Made by a program: the position numbers and the translations under genes
The notes under the pieces: generated by a model
What the model was told of the DNA's origin: nothing
Seen by the model: the letters and a program-made list of their open reading frames with translations, nothing else
Database searches by the model: none
NCBI GenBank assembly: GCA_030411725.1
Contig: MU839841.1
Span: forward strand, 1,160,294 to 1,224,293
DNA from: Echria macrotheca
Lineage: Eukaryota; Ascomycota; Sordariomycetes; Sordariales; Schizotheciaceae
DNA length: 64,000 nt
Direction: 5' to 3'
Shown here: one piece after another, positions 36,122 through 47,095 of the stretch
Layout: the number at the start of each line of letters is the position of its first letter
Numbering within the stretch: the first letter of the stretch is position 1

Positions 36122-37284
36122 ATGGGCGCGCAGTCGAAACCAGTCCCAATTGGGCCCTGGGGACGAGCAACGGCTGGTGCTGCTGGTGCCGTCTTTGCCA
36201 ACTCACTAGTTTACCCTCTGGATCTGTATGCAAATCCCGAATCCGGCCCCGGATCGAGCTGACCATGTCCTCTCTAGTGTCAAGACGAAGTTGCAAGTCC
36301 AAGTGAAGCCAACCGATGACGAAAAGTCCGAGTCGGACGAGCCACATTACAAGTCGACGTGGGATGCTGTCTCGAGGATCGCTTCCAAGGAGGGTGTTTC
36401 CGGCCTTTATGCCGGTATGGCTGGTTCACTCGCCGGAGTGGCCTCGACCAACTTTGCCTACTTTTACTGGTACTCGGTCGTCCGCACTCTCTACTTCCGC
36501 TACCAAAAAACCAGCAAGCAGCCGTCAACCGTGGTCGAGCTGTCGCTAGGTGCCGTGGCTGGAGCGCTTGCGCAGCTGTTCACCATCCCCGTCGCCGTCA
36601 TCACTACGAGGCAACAGACGCAGAACGCCAAAGATCGCAAGGGGTTCTTCGACACCGCCAAGGAGGTGATCGACAGCGAGGATGGTGTCTGTGGGCTCTG
36701 GAGAGGTCTGAAGGCCAGTCTGGTTCTGGTGGTCAACCCCGCCATCACCTACGGGGCGTACGAAAGACTGAAGGATATCATCTTCCCGGGCAAGAAGAGC
36801 CTCAAGCCGTGGGAGGCATTCCGTAAGTGTCCGCCGTAAACTGTCCAGATCTGAAGCTAACAAACCTCTTCAGTTCTCGGTGCCATGTCCAAGTCACTGG
36901 CTACCATTGCCACGCAACCCCTAATTGTTGCTAAGGTCGGTCTGCAATCCCGACCTCCGCCGTCCAGGCAAGGAAAGCCATTCAAGAGCTTCGTCGAGGT
37001 CATGAGGTTCATCATCGACAACGAAGGCGTCATGAGCCTCTTCAAGGGCATGGGCCCACAGATCTTGAAGGGGTTGCTGGTGCAAGGCATTTTGATGATG
37101 ACCAAAGAACGGTATGTGCTTCTGCAAATTTCGGCTGCTGAGCCAGGACTAACGGAACCACAGAGTCGAGCTGCTCTTCATCCTCTTTGTGCGCTATCTC
37201 CAGACTCTTCGATCACGCCAGATCCAGAAGGCGGCCGCACTGGCCGCCAGCGCTAAGGTTGCGATGCCCATCACCACCAAATAA
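36122..37284 (+). CDS. Peroxisomal adenine-nucleotide carrier-like protein (PMP47/ANT1 type)
   Basis: Mitochondrial-carrier-family protein that by pattern resembles the peroxisomal ATP transporters Pmp47/Ant1 and animal SLC25A17. Model: join(36122..36225, 36278..36822, 36874..37111, 37164..37284), 335 residues; all joins keep frame. Three repeats of about 100 residues are visible, each with a signature at its first helix end: YPLDLVKTKLQ (intact), IPVAVITTRQQ (Asp replaced by Ala, Lys by Thr) and QPLIVAKVGLQ (Asp replaced by Ile). The YxGMAGSLAGVASTNFAYFY region and the GLWRGLKASLVLVVNPAITY block match this subgroup. A basic helix ends the protein. The alternative is an uncharacterised mitochondrial carrier; subgroup assignment is moderately secure, family assignment is certain. 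Confidence 0.88.
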
Positions 37285-37771
37285 GACCCCGCGGCGTGCC
37301 TCATGTGAGGATTCGTACGCTGAACACCATTTAAAGAACAGAAACCGCCACGTTGGACCGTCCGGGTGGCTGCGTGTTATATGTATGTAGACTGTACATA
37401 TTCATAGATCTTGCTTGTGAACGCCCAATGAATGGATGGCTGCAATGAAACCAGTTGAGTTATGCGTGGACGTCTGAGTGTTTAAATGCCTGGTGATCCT
37501 CGGTGATCTTCTCAACTCTCAACTTCGTTTGCTCCTTGTGACGTGCATCTGAACGGCCCCACTAGGGAGCCTTGGCACTGGGGTGGGGCTTAGTGGGCAA
37601 GTGGGGTCAATTTGTGGCACTGTTAACGCACCAGCCACACCCCATTAGGGCAGCGTGGGCGCCGAAATTTCCCACACCATTTTGTGGGTTAGCAAATACT
37701 CGTCAATCTCCCCAGAGCTACCCTGCAGACTCCAAACATCGACTTCATTCGGAGCCGGAAATCTTGTCGCA
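37285..37771. promoter_or_regulatory. Spacer and promoter of the eL29 gene
   Basis: A 487-bp gap between the carrier stop and the eL29 start. It includes G/C-boxes such as ggggtggggc (37578-37587) and CACCCCATTAGGG near 37636-37649; no consensus ribosomal-protein element was recognised with confidence. Confidence 0.4.
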
Positions 37772-38153
37772 ATGGCCAGTATGTTGTCTTCAGTGTTCAA
37801 AATCCGCTCGTGCAAAATACTAATCCCTTCACAGAGTCAAAGAACTCGTCCCAGCACAACCAGTCGCGCAAGGCGCACCGGAACGGGTAGGCCATCCCGG
37901 CCGACATCGACCGACCGACGATGGACCGCAATACTGACGGATGAATCTACAGCATCAAGAAGCCCAAGACCTCTAGATACCCGTCGCTCAACGGAACCGA
38001 CCCCAAGTTCCGGAGAAACCACAGACATGCGCTCCACGGTACCGCCAAGGCATTGGTACGAAGAAGCCCGCGCCGAAGAGCCACACGACCGAGCCCAATC
38101 GCTAACATTCTCTACAGAAGGAGTTCAAGGAGGGCAAGAGGGAGACGGCTTGA
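37772..38153 (+). CDS. rpl29: 60S ribosomal protein eL29
   Basis: Small basic protein of the large ribosomal subunit. Model: join(37772..37778, 37835..37886, 37953..38055, 38118..38153), 65 residues, the normal size for fungal eL29. Exon 1 is only seven bases (ATG GCC A), followed by intron gtatgt...tcacag. The second and third introns are 66 and 62 bp, with ACTGAC and GCTAAC branch sites. The spliced protein starts MAKSKNSSQHNQSRKAHRNG and contains IKKPKTSRYPSLNGTDPKF, the family signature, then a basic RRNHRHALHGTAKALKE segment. A first intron straight after the start codon is typical of fungal ribosomal-protein genes. No long open reading frame marks this gene, so automated frame scans can miss it. 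Confidence 0.96.
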
Positions 38154-40965
38154 TTCTTGTTTCGGCGCGGTCAGGGAACCAACGGACGAACATGACCTTT
38201 TACGAAGGGATTCGCGAGGCAGTAAGAATGCTTCGCACTGGGCCGGCTTTTCGAGGTGTTATCTACGGCGTCATTCAACGGAATGCATTGCCTCCCACGA
38301 GGGGCGGACTCTACAATGGAATCACGGCGTTTTACGGGCATGTGACCATGAACGTTTCCCAAGGGCCACCGAGGTCTTGATTTTTTTTTTCTTTCCCCCC
38401 AATTCCCTCCCCCTCCCCCCCCTTTTCCCCCAAAGACAAACGGCATTAGTGTGTACAGCACTGAGCTTCTATCTACGCTCAATATGCTGAAGGATAATTC
38501 TTCGTGCCAAGATCAACCCGCCCTGTCATTACCAAACACCTCATTTCTATTCTCCCAAGAATCAGGGTGCATGAAGACAGGGCTACATTTTGATATTGAT
38601 GTCGTGTTTAACTGTCTACTGATCTGAGCCAGGACGGTTGTTTCAGTTATCACCACCTTATGATGCTAACCATGGGTCTCTGTGTTCGTATCTCATCACA
38701 GGACGAAGAGTGCAGATAGTCTCACACAAAACAGCGCGTGATTATACTACGTTATCAAGGGATACCGTCAATTTGCCCAAGTCGCAGCAAGCCAGACGCG
38801 GCCAGACATGGCCCGAGGATACTTGGTTCTCCTCGTCAGAGGACGTAGAAGCCGGCCCCGGGAGATGAATCGAGTATATAGGTGATCAACATGGAGCTAT
38901 GCGTCGTGGTTGTAGGTTGGCTTCTTGACGTGTTGTTAGCGGCCCCCGCGCCGACTCGTCGTGTGCAAATGTGACCTTGATTTTTTATGAGAGAGCAGTG
39001 TCTCGAGGCAATCCCCCAGATTATGCTACGACACCCATTCCGGCTTGTCGGATGCTAATTCAAGAGTCCAAGAAGAAGCTATCATTGTGAAAACAAAATG
39101 GGCAAGAGAGCGAGAGAGCCAAGGGAAAGGTTTATATATACACGGGGACGTCTCGACTCGCAAGCATTGGCGCCCCGGCGGTAGGGCTGGCGGTTGGCCC
39201 GGAAGGTATCCCGGAGTGGTACCGGACACAACTTCTAAGAAATGGGCAATGCCATGGACGGCAGCTGGATAACAGTAAGAACACCCTGAATAAAAGCGTC
39301 GTTCAGAGAAGAAAGTGACCTCCATAGCTTGGTCCAAGCCGGTTACATCCAGTACTTACCATGGATCACCTGGCTTCGTGGGGGTATGTCTTGTGGCCTC
39401 GCAACATGGTATTCCGAGTCAGATATCATCACTAGATAAATATGGCTTGCTGGGTCCGTTGTTTCTCGTCCTGCTGAATTCAAGGGGCCGGGAGGTCAAG
39501 TGGTCCCGAAAGTCCGCGGTGCGCTCAAGTTGCCCTTAGGTAAAACCGTATATAGCGGCACAGCAATATCTATGACACTTCAGCTAAATATAAGCGCCCG
39601 CTGATTTTAGTATACTTCGATCAGGCTCTGGAATCTTTGACCACTGCTGCTTCTTTTGCCACACCGATGGAAGCTATGGAACAGCCCTTGCAGCCTACAG
39701 CCATTGACTCTGTGCTGCACCCCACTTATAGTCGCAGAGAGGCATGCCGACAAGCGGGAACCCAGCCTAGCGGATGCGAGTTTCTGCGGTGAAGGTAGAG
39801 GAGGGAAAATCTGTCGATGCAGCTTTCGAGAAACATCATTGACTTATCCGGGTACGTATCAGATACTGCCGTACCGAGCGATCAACGCTCTCTGTTGTCA
39901 ATCCTGATGTGTGCGTGCCGGTGTATTCCATAAAGTGTGGGGACTCGTGTTTCTAAAGCGAAACAGTCGAGTGGGCGAAGCAGCCAGCCTTGGCCCCTCC
40001 CAATGGATTCGGGGACACGGGCCCAGCCAGCCTGAGCTGTGACCTAGCGCGGTGCTCCTTTATTTCGGCAGCCTGTGAGAGAGCGACTTTCGAGGCCGCC
40101 TCGCGTCCCCTTTCCTGCCATTTTCCCCTTGGCTCGACACCTCCACCCGCTCTCCCCGTCAGCTGTCCCAACTCACCACCGACGGCCGAGATCACCACCA
40201 TCGGTCAGGCTGGAGACGCGGCCTCTTTTCTCTTCGCATTGCGTTCTGGCATAGCACCGAATCTGTTTTAATGGGTGGGTTCCCCGTGCTCTCGCCCCCG
40301 TGACGCACCGCACTACTGTGTATGTCGCAGCTGTTAGATTGCAGACGTCGAGCACCGGTGCGCGGTTGAGGGGTGACTACCTCAACGGCCGTCGGGACTC
40401 TACGTTGACCTGCAACTGCGATTGTTTACGTCTCAGTCTTTTTCTGTTTGCCCTGCCGGCGGCGCATACAAATATCTTCCCCTCCGCTCGTACCTGCCCT
40501 TCTTGCACGAGAGCTCTCTGACTGACCCCTCGGTGCACTGCAGAACCTCATCGCCACTGAACTCCCAGGTTCACGCAATTTTCGAACTCCTTTGAGGCCA
40601 GCCGGTGACTGCAGGAGCTTTCGAAAGTTGCGCCGTCCCTGCCCATATTCTTTCTCGGTGTCGACTTCGAGAGTCTCGATCGTTCTTGCCCAGTTACCTT
40701 AATCGTGCAAACTTAATTCGCAAATCAAACCTCGGCTTCCTTTCATCTGATCTAGGTACGTTCGTGATCCTCCCCCCTCTGCTTACAATCCGACCCTGGC
40801 TCGCGAAATCCTGCACTTCACTCTCACTAGACCACCACGATCGCTGGGCCTTGGACTGATGGTCTGAATAGCCGCGCTCGCCTTGTTTCACCTTTTCCTG
40901 GCGCCTTTTACTGCCTACCTTTTCGATCCAGCTCTTTCAAGCATCCTTAAGAGTAGTCTACGACC
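38154..40965. other. 2.8-kb spacer before vts1
   Basis: No gene can be supported. The eL29 3' flank with C- and T-rich runs (38380-38435) comes first, then an AT-richer middle (38.5-39.9 kb). From about 40.05 kb the + strand is pyrimidine-rich, consistent with the vts1 promoter and a long leader. A possible leader intron starts at GTACGT 40756 and could end at ctcactag near 40830. Confidence 0.5.
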
Positions 40966-42961
40966 ATGCTCAACATGTCCAACATCATGAGCAATCGCAA
41001 CAGCACCCCCGAGGCGTCGAATGTCTCGTCGCTGAGACCACCAACGTCCCGGCCGGTCGGCAACAACCACGGTCTGCGTGCCTCGGCGGACATGGCTGCT
41101 CTCACGAACCAGGCGGCTGCGAGCCGAATCCGCCCGTCCTCCGACTTCTACGGGCAGCCGCAGGCGGGCCAAGGGCAGGGAGGTGCAGAGATTGATCCGC
41201 AGGACAAGGTTGCTCAGCAGTGGATCGCTGAGATCGATCAATATGAGACGACACTCGAGGAGATGGCCGCTGCTACTCTGGACCAGGACTTTAAGGACGA
41301 GCTTAGTGCGATCGAACAGTGGTTCCGGGTCCTGAGTGAGCCAGAGCGCACTGCTGCTCTCTACCAGCTGCTGCAGCAGACGACCCAGGTGCAGATAAGA
41401 TTTTTCATCCAGGTCCTGCAGCAGATGGGAAAGAATCATCCGATGTCTGGCATTCTTTCGCCTGCAAATTTCGACAAAGGTTCGTCTTATCTTCATACAC
41501 CCTTCCCCCCTTGTGTGGAGGAGTCTTCCGCTTTTTGAGATTTGAGAATATCTTCACACAAGGTTGCTAACTGGTCGTCATTCAGATCCCATGTCGAACC
41601 GCCTGAGCGACGCAATGAGCAAACTAAACGTCGATTCAGCTCGGAACTCGATGGCCCGTCCCGCAGGTGGCTCGGCCGCCAAGAGACAGTCGGGACTGGA
41701 CTCGTCGACTATCAACGCCATGTTCCCCGATGCCGCTGCGGCTATTGCCACAGAGAAGGCCAAGTTTACGCAACAAACTGGCAATCCGCCGACTTCGACG
41801 CGCAACAGCCTTGCTGTGGATCGCAACTCGTTGGTTGCACCGACCATTTCGGCGCCCAAGGAAGACCCGAATGGCCAGAATACCGTGTCGCCGTGGGGTG
41901 CAAATGATGGCTCTCGGCCCAAGTCCTCGTCTTCGGGCCAGCCGCCCATGGGCCAGTTTGTGCAGCCTCCTCCGTCAAGCAGCGCGTTGCGTTCGCCACG
42001 TCCTCCTCAGATCTCGGGCAATACCAACATTCAGAGCACCACGCTGACGACAGCCGAGCCGTCGCTGGCTGACCTGCCCCTCTTGTCGCCGTACGCCGGT
42101 GGTGGAAACTGGGCTTCCATGGTCAACACGCCCATGGTCCCGAATTTCAACCAGAACCAGGGTCCCAATGCCGACATGGTTGCCAATGCCACGGCCATGA
42201 AGCTCGCTGCCCTGTCGACGGTCAATAATCGATTTGCGTTGGATGACGTCCGCAAGTATCGCCGTGCCCGCTCGAACGATGCCCCCGGTGCTCCTGTTCA
42301 GAACCCGATGTCTCCGGGTGGTCAGGGAATGCCTAGTGCGAACGTGGTTATGATCAACGAGCACGGCCAGGTCCTGAGCCGCGACCAGATGATTGCTATC
42401 CAACAACAGCAGCAGCAGCAGAACATGAGCTTCGGTGGTCGCTCTCGACCCAATTCGCCTGGCATGCCGGTTCCCAATTACGGCCCGGCCGCGCTTGCTT
42501 TCACTTCACCTCAGAACAATGGTTTCTTGAGCGCGTACGATGGATCGTCGCCTCTTATCAACAATGGGCTTGCACCTGTCAACCTAGCCCAGTTTGGCCT
42601 CGGCCACGAGGGCTATCTCTCGGACCACTCGGACATGGTTCGTGGCCGCTCTCCGCGCGGTCGGAGAGGCAGCTCGAAGCCCCCGGAGGACCCTACCGAC
42701 CCCACACTTCTGCAGGACATCCCGAGCTGGCTACGGAGCCTGCGCCTTCATAAGTACACGGACAACTTGAAGGACATGAAGTGGACCGAGCTTGTCGAAC
42801 TCGATGACAAGCAGCTTGAGGAGCGCGGCGTCAATGCCCTGGGCGCGCGCCGCAAGATGCTCAAGGTGTTTGAGCAGGTCAAGGGTACGTTCTGTTAATT
42901 GCATGACGTGGATGAAGCTGACCAAACCACAGACGCTCGAAAGGAAGGAAAGCTGAACTAA
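40966..42961 (+). CDS. vts1: SAM-domain RNA-binding protein Vts1
   Basis: Post-transcriptional regulator of the Smaug/Vts1 family. Its SAM domain binds stem-loop (Smaug recognition) elements and recruits deadenylation machinery. Model: join(40966..41479, 41586..42884, 42933..42961), 613 residues; the introns are 106 and 48 bp and keep frame. Residues about 78-170 form the conserved N-terminal helical region (QQWIAEIDQYETTLEEMAAA to QIRFFIQVLQQMGKNHPMSG). A long Ser/Asn/Gln-rich linker contains a poly-Gln run and basic RGRSPRGRRG. The SAM domain is at about 545-605 (DIPSWLRSLRLHKYTDNLKD, ELVELDDKQLEERGVNALGA). The last exon adds only nine residues (DARKEGKLN). Confidence 0.95.
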
Positions 42962-43821
42962 GCGTCAGCCACTCATCAGTGCTATCGAGCATTCTATTGG
43001 CATGCATCAGCGGTAGCCTCATTATCTGCAGCTTCACTCTCTCTCTTTCAGCGAATATCAAACATGCTATTACAGGCAGTGTCGTCTTTGGAGTCTCAGG
43101 GCGGGATTGGTACCGAGCTTCACGGCGGATACGAGATTTCGGGCGGGGGACTTGGACGCTGCGTTCTAGCTAGCTCAGTGACATTCGAGCGTTTGCCCGA
43201 ACTTTAGTCATGAGGATTTTGGTAGAAGCTTAGTCGTATATAGAGAGATAGCGCGAAAAGCGAAAATGCGTTTACGAGTCACAAATAGATACAAATATCA
43301 CTTTGGGACCACGCTGTTCTAGTGTCGTGCAAGTTGAGACGTCGGGTTAAGGTTTGGCCTGCAGCGTGCGGCGCCAATATAAAAATAATAAAGAGGCGGC
43401 CAAAGCTGTTAGTGGATCCAGACCATCTTCGACCTCGAATTTCAACGTCCGAATTCTTTTCACACTTCCACCACATCTGCCCACACAACGCTCCAGAAAC
43501 AAGGTGGCAGCGGATGTTGGCATTTTCCGGCATTCATTGATCGACTTCCCTCGATCGTCATTGTGTTTCAGACGTGCCAACCGGGTGCATGGCAAAAAGC
43601 TCGGACGGGGCTGCATGAGGGCTGCATGAACAGCTGACGACGGCAGATGCAAGCCAGGAAGCCAACCCAGGAACCCAGACGAAGAAGCCGCGAAAATCAT
43701 CCAGAAACAAATCTCTTGGCGTTTGGGGTTGGAAGGAGCGGGGGATTTCCAACATCGAGAAGCAGCAACATCGAGAACGAGATTGACTGCGAGACAAAAC
43801 ACAGACCAATCATCATCCATC
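42962..43821. other. Spacer between vts1 and tfc4
   Basis: 860 bp holding the 3' flank of vts1 and the promoter of tfc4. No gene seen. The tfc4 frame is open up to 43723 but without an ATG before 43822. Confidence 0.5.
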
Positions 43822-46800
43822 ATGGAGTTCGACCCTGACACGCCGGTTGACCCCCGGCTGATGGGAGGTTATGATATCGACATGACCGACCCTCCTCCGT
43901 ACGCCATTCCCGTCGACCACGGGGATAACGACTACAACCAGGATGACGATGCCGCAAGCGAGATCTCCAACCCCTCGTCGGACGACCTGGAGCTGGCGGA
44001 CGACATTGCGCGGTACGAGGCCCAGCGAGAGGCCTTTGTGGCCGGCCAGCGTGCTACCGGCACCGAGGCAGCGGCACAAACGACAGCGGCCCGGCCAAAA
44101 CGCAAAGGCAAGAAGCTGGGCCCGCGGAAACCAGCCAAGCCGGCGCCCGAGATCCTGTTCAGACTGTCGCACGCTAAGGACGCCTTTGAGCGCAAGGATT
44201 ACGAGAATGCCATCAACATGATCAAGGACATCATCCGCATCAACAGCGAGACATATAACGCCTGGGCGCTGCTGTCGACGGTCCACGACGAGCTGGGCAA
44301 CCGCGAGGATGCCACCATGTGCATGATGGCGGCCTCGCACCTGGTGCCCAAGAGCGTGACGTCGTGGCTCAGCACGGCGGCGTACGCGCTGCAGGGCATC
44401 GAAGAGATGGAGGACGGCTCGCCCGAGAAGAGCCGGGCGCTCGACATGGCCCTGACCTGCTACTCGTGCGCGCTGGTGGCCGACAAGACCAACATCGAGG
44501 CGCGCACCGGCAAGGCTGACGTGCTCATGATGCAGGGCAACTCGAGTCGCGCGCTCGCCCAGTACCAGCGCGCGCTGGCGTACAAGCCGCTCAACATCCG
44601 CACCGTGAGGAACCTGGCCGATGCCGCGCTCGACCTGCGGGATGCCAAGAAGGGTGCCGAGATTGCCCGGAAGGCGTACCGTGATCTGATCGACGCGCTC
44701 CAGGCGAGTGACACGTTTAGTGCTGAGGAGGGGCGTTTTGAGTGGTCAGATCTGCGTATCTATATCGAGTTCTTTCCGATCCTCGAGAAATGGGCCGAGG
44801 GGGCGCAGCAGCTGAAGGAGATTTCGAGATGGCTGCTTGGGAGGAGAGACGAGACGTACTGGGAGCGGTGGGCTGATGACGATCGGGAGTGGGACTGGCA
44901 CGATGATCGGAGGGTTCAGGTACCCGAGTTCGAACCGACACAATATCCACAGGATACCTACGGTCAGGGTCTCCCGGTTGACCTAAGGGCGAAGCTTTAC
45001 GTCTACAGGTGCAAGCTGGGACATGAGTACGAGGCGATGATGCACCTTCGGCTGCTGGATCCGGTGCGGGACACGGCCGTGGAGGAGTTCATGGACTTTC
45101 CAGACTGTCTCAAAGACATAGCCGCGGCTTTGCTTGAGCGGGAGCGGGCGCAGGAGGCGCTGAATTTCATCAACCTCTACAGACAGATCTCATCTATCGG
45201 CGGCGAAGTGTCGGTGGATGCCGATGTTCTTGTTATCCAGGGACGATGCCATATACTCTTGGGCGACAAATCGGCAGCTGAGGAATGCTTTATCGCGGCC
45301 ATCGAGGACGACCAGGACCACATCGAAGCTCGCATCCAACTGGCCAACATGTACGAGGGCGAGCAGGAACAAGAGGGCCGCGAGGAAGCTTTCTTGTTGA
45401 TTCGCCAGGCGCTGAACCTCGAGCTCTCGAATGGGCAGGCTCCAAAACGGCGGAAACCACGTGGTCCGTACGGGCCGCGGGGACCTCGCAAACCGAGAGA
45501 AAAGAAAGACGGGCAGCGCCAGAGGGGGTCTACTTATGTGCCGCGACGATTGCTCAACGCAGAGAAGAGACGGCAGCAGGAGCTGGAGAGAACCGCCGAA
45601 GCAGCTCGCAACTACCAGGCCATGCAGGAGGCGAGGGAAGGCTTTGTTGCTGGAGACGAACAAGCGACGGCGATATGGATGAAGGCGGCCAGGAACCTGA
45701 TCGACGACTTCCGGTCTTACAAGGACTTTTACCCATGGGACAAGTACATCAAGTATCTGGGCTATGACGGGACCGAGCTGCAGCAGTCGGCAGCACCGGC
45801 GAGAAATATGAAGCTCGCAGCCATGGCGGAGCGCCTCCGACAAGGCCTGGCCCCTGTCGAGGGCCAGGAGCAAGCGTCCAAGATGCCGATCAAGATCCTG
45901 CCGCCGGATTTTCGGGGCATCATGTTCGACAAGTGGCTGGACATCTTTCTCGAGTATGCGTTTACGCTGATACGGGCCGGACAGCGCCGGGATGCCTACA
46001 TGGTGTGTCACGCCGCCCGGGACTCGGTAGTGTGGAGCGGCGTCGACAACACATTTCTCATCCACGTCGCGTGGGCGTCGTGCGCCGTGTATACGGGCGA
46101 CGAGGAGACGTGCGTGGCGATTGCGCGCTATTTCATGAGGGACTACATGCCGGGGACGGATTCCTACCGCATGTTTGCGGCCATGTGTCGGGTCTGCCAG
46201 ACGCCCGTGTCGTGGTACACGTCCGGGCCGGCGCAAAAGTTTATTCTGCGACAAATCAAGACGATGGACAATATCCAGCTGCGCAAGGCCGGCGGAGGTT
46301 CTGGGGGTAGTAGTAGTAGCACGACAACACCAGAAGTCGGTCTGGACGTCTGTCTGCTGACCATCTATGGCCATATTCTCTTCTCGACGACGAGTTATGT
46401 GTATGCGCTGTCGTACTTTGCGCGGGCGGCGTCGCTGGACCCGGGCAATCTGCTGATCAATTTGAGTTCCGGGCTGGCGTACGTGCACTACGCTCTCAAG
46501 CGGCAGGCGACGAACCGGCAGTACCTCCTCGCGCAAGGCTTTGCTTTCCTGTTTCGGTATTATAACGATAGGCTGGCGGGCGGGACGCCGGCGGAGAGGC
46601 AGGAGGCGCATTTCAATATCGCCAGGGCGTACTCGCTCATCGGGCTGGGGAATCTGGCCGTGGCGTACTACAAGAAGGTGCTGGCCGAGGCGGAGGCGGT
46701 GGGGCGGGAGGCTTTGGGTCGGGGGACGATCGGGAGCGAGGATTTGACTCTTGAGGCGGCGTATAATATCCGGAGTGTGTGTTATTTGTTGGGGGATGTG

Positions 46801-46842
46801 GAGGGGGCGAAGGCGGTTACCGAGAGGTGGTTGGTTTTGTGA
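43822..46842 (+). CDS. tfc4: RNA polymerase III transcription factor TFIIIC subunit Tfc4 (tau131)
   Basis: TPR subunit of TFIIIC, which binds the A-box side of tRNA and 5S promoters and recruits TFIIIB. Single open frame; ATG 43822 (MEFDPDTPVDPRLMGGYD) is the first ATG and gives 1006 residues. An acidic N terminus (DNDYNQDDDAASEISNPSSD) precedes a basic segment (RPKRKGKKLGPRKPAKPAPE) and then an array of TPRs: LFRLSHAKDAFERKDYENAI, YNAWALLSTVHDELGNREDA and ARTGKADVLMMQGNSSRALA (about residues 113-270). More TPRs follow at about 420-570 and at the C terminus (AHFNIARAYSLIGLGNLAVA). A basic interruption around residue 555 (RRKPRGPYGPRGPRKPREKK) separates the arrays, as in other fungal Tfc4/Sfc4 proteins. 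It is tail to tail with rcm1. Confidence 0.93.
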   Translation: MEFDPDTPVDPRLMGGYDIDMTDPPPYAIPVDHGDNDYNQDDDAASEISNPSSDDLELADDIARYEAQREAFVAGQRATGTEAAAQTTAARPKRKGKKLGPRKPAKPAPEILFRLSHAKDAFERKDYENAINMIKDIIRINSETYNAWALLSTVHDELGNREDATMCMMAASHLVPKSVTSWLSTAAYALQGIEEMEDGSPEKSRALDMALTCYSCALVADKTNIEARTGKADVLMMQGNSSRALAQYQRALAYKPLNIRTVRNLADAALDLRDAKKGAEIARKAYRDLIDALQASDTFSAEEGRFEWSDLRIYIEFFPILEKWAEGAQQLKEISRWLLGRRDETYWERWADDDREWDWHDDRRVQVPEFEPTQYPQDTYGQGLPVDLRAKLYVYRCKLGHEYEAMMHLRLLDPVRDTAVEEFMDFPDCLKDIAAALLERERAQEALNFINLYRQISSIGGEVSVDADVLVIQGRCHILLGDKSAAEECFIAAIEDDQDHIEARIQLANMYEGEQEQEGREEAFLLIRQALNLELSNGQAPKRRKPRGPYGPRGPRKPREKKDGQRQRGSTYVPRRLLNAEKRRQQELERTAEAARNYQAMQEAREGFVAGDEQATAIWMKAARNLIDDFRSYKDFYPWDKYIKYLGYDGTELQQSAAPARNMKLAAMAERLRQGLAPVEGQEQASKMPIKILPPDFRGIMFDKWLDIFLEYAFTLIRAGQRRDAYMVCHAARDSVVWSGVDNTFLIHVAWASCAVYTGDEETCVAIARYFMRDYMPGTDSYRMFAAMCRVCQTPVSWYTSGPAQKFILRQIKTMDNIQLRKAGGGSGGSSSSTTTPEVGLDVCLLTIYGHILFSTTSYVYALSYFARAASLDPGNLLINLSSGLAYVHYALKRQATNRQYLLAQGFAFLFRYYNDRLAGGTPAERQEAHFNIARAYSLIGLGNLAVAYYKKVLAEAEAVGREALGRGTIGSEDLTLEAAYNIRSVCYLLGDVEGAKAVTERWLVL

Positions 46843-47095
46843 TTATTTTACCTGTATGGATACGGGGAAAAGGGGGGCATGGTCGTGGGATGGGTAGAGG
46901 TTAGAGGTGTTATGGGAAGGTTAGAGGGTTAGTTTAGAGTCAGGACGGATTTATCTCAGGGCATTCGGCGTCACAAGGGGGCCGGAGGATAGAATGGACA
47001 GCCTCGAAGGCAACTACTTCGGAAAAAAACCATTCAAGTTGAAGTGACCATGTGGCCAGTTTGGAAGAGTGATTTCTGCGTGCTGGATACCAAAT

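Noticed and set aside
45190..46611. 473-codon minus-strand open frame
   Set aside because: Shadow of tfc4; Arg/His/Pro-rich translation caused by GC-rich third positions.
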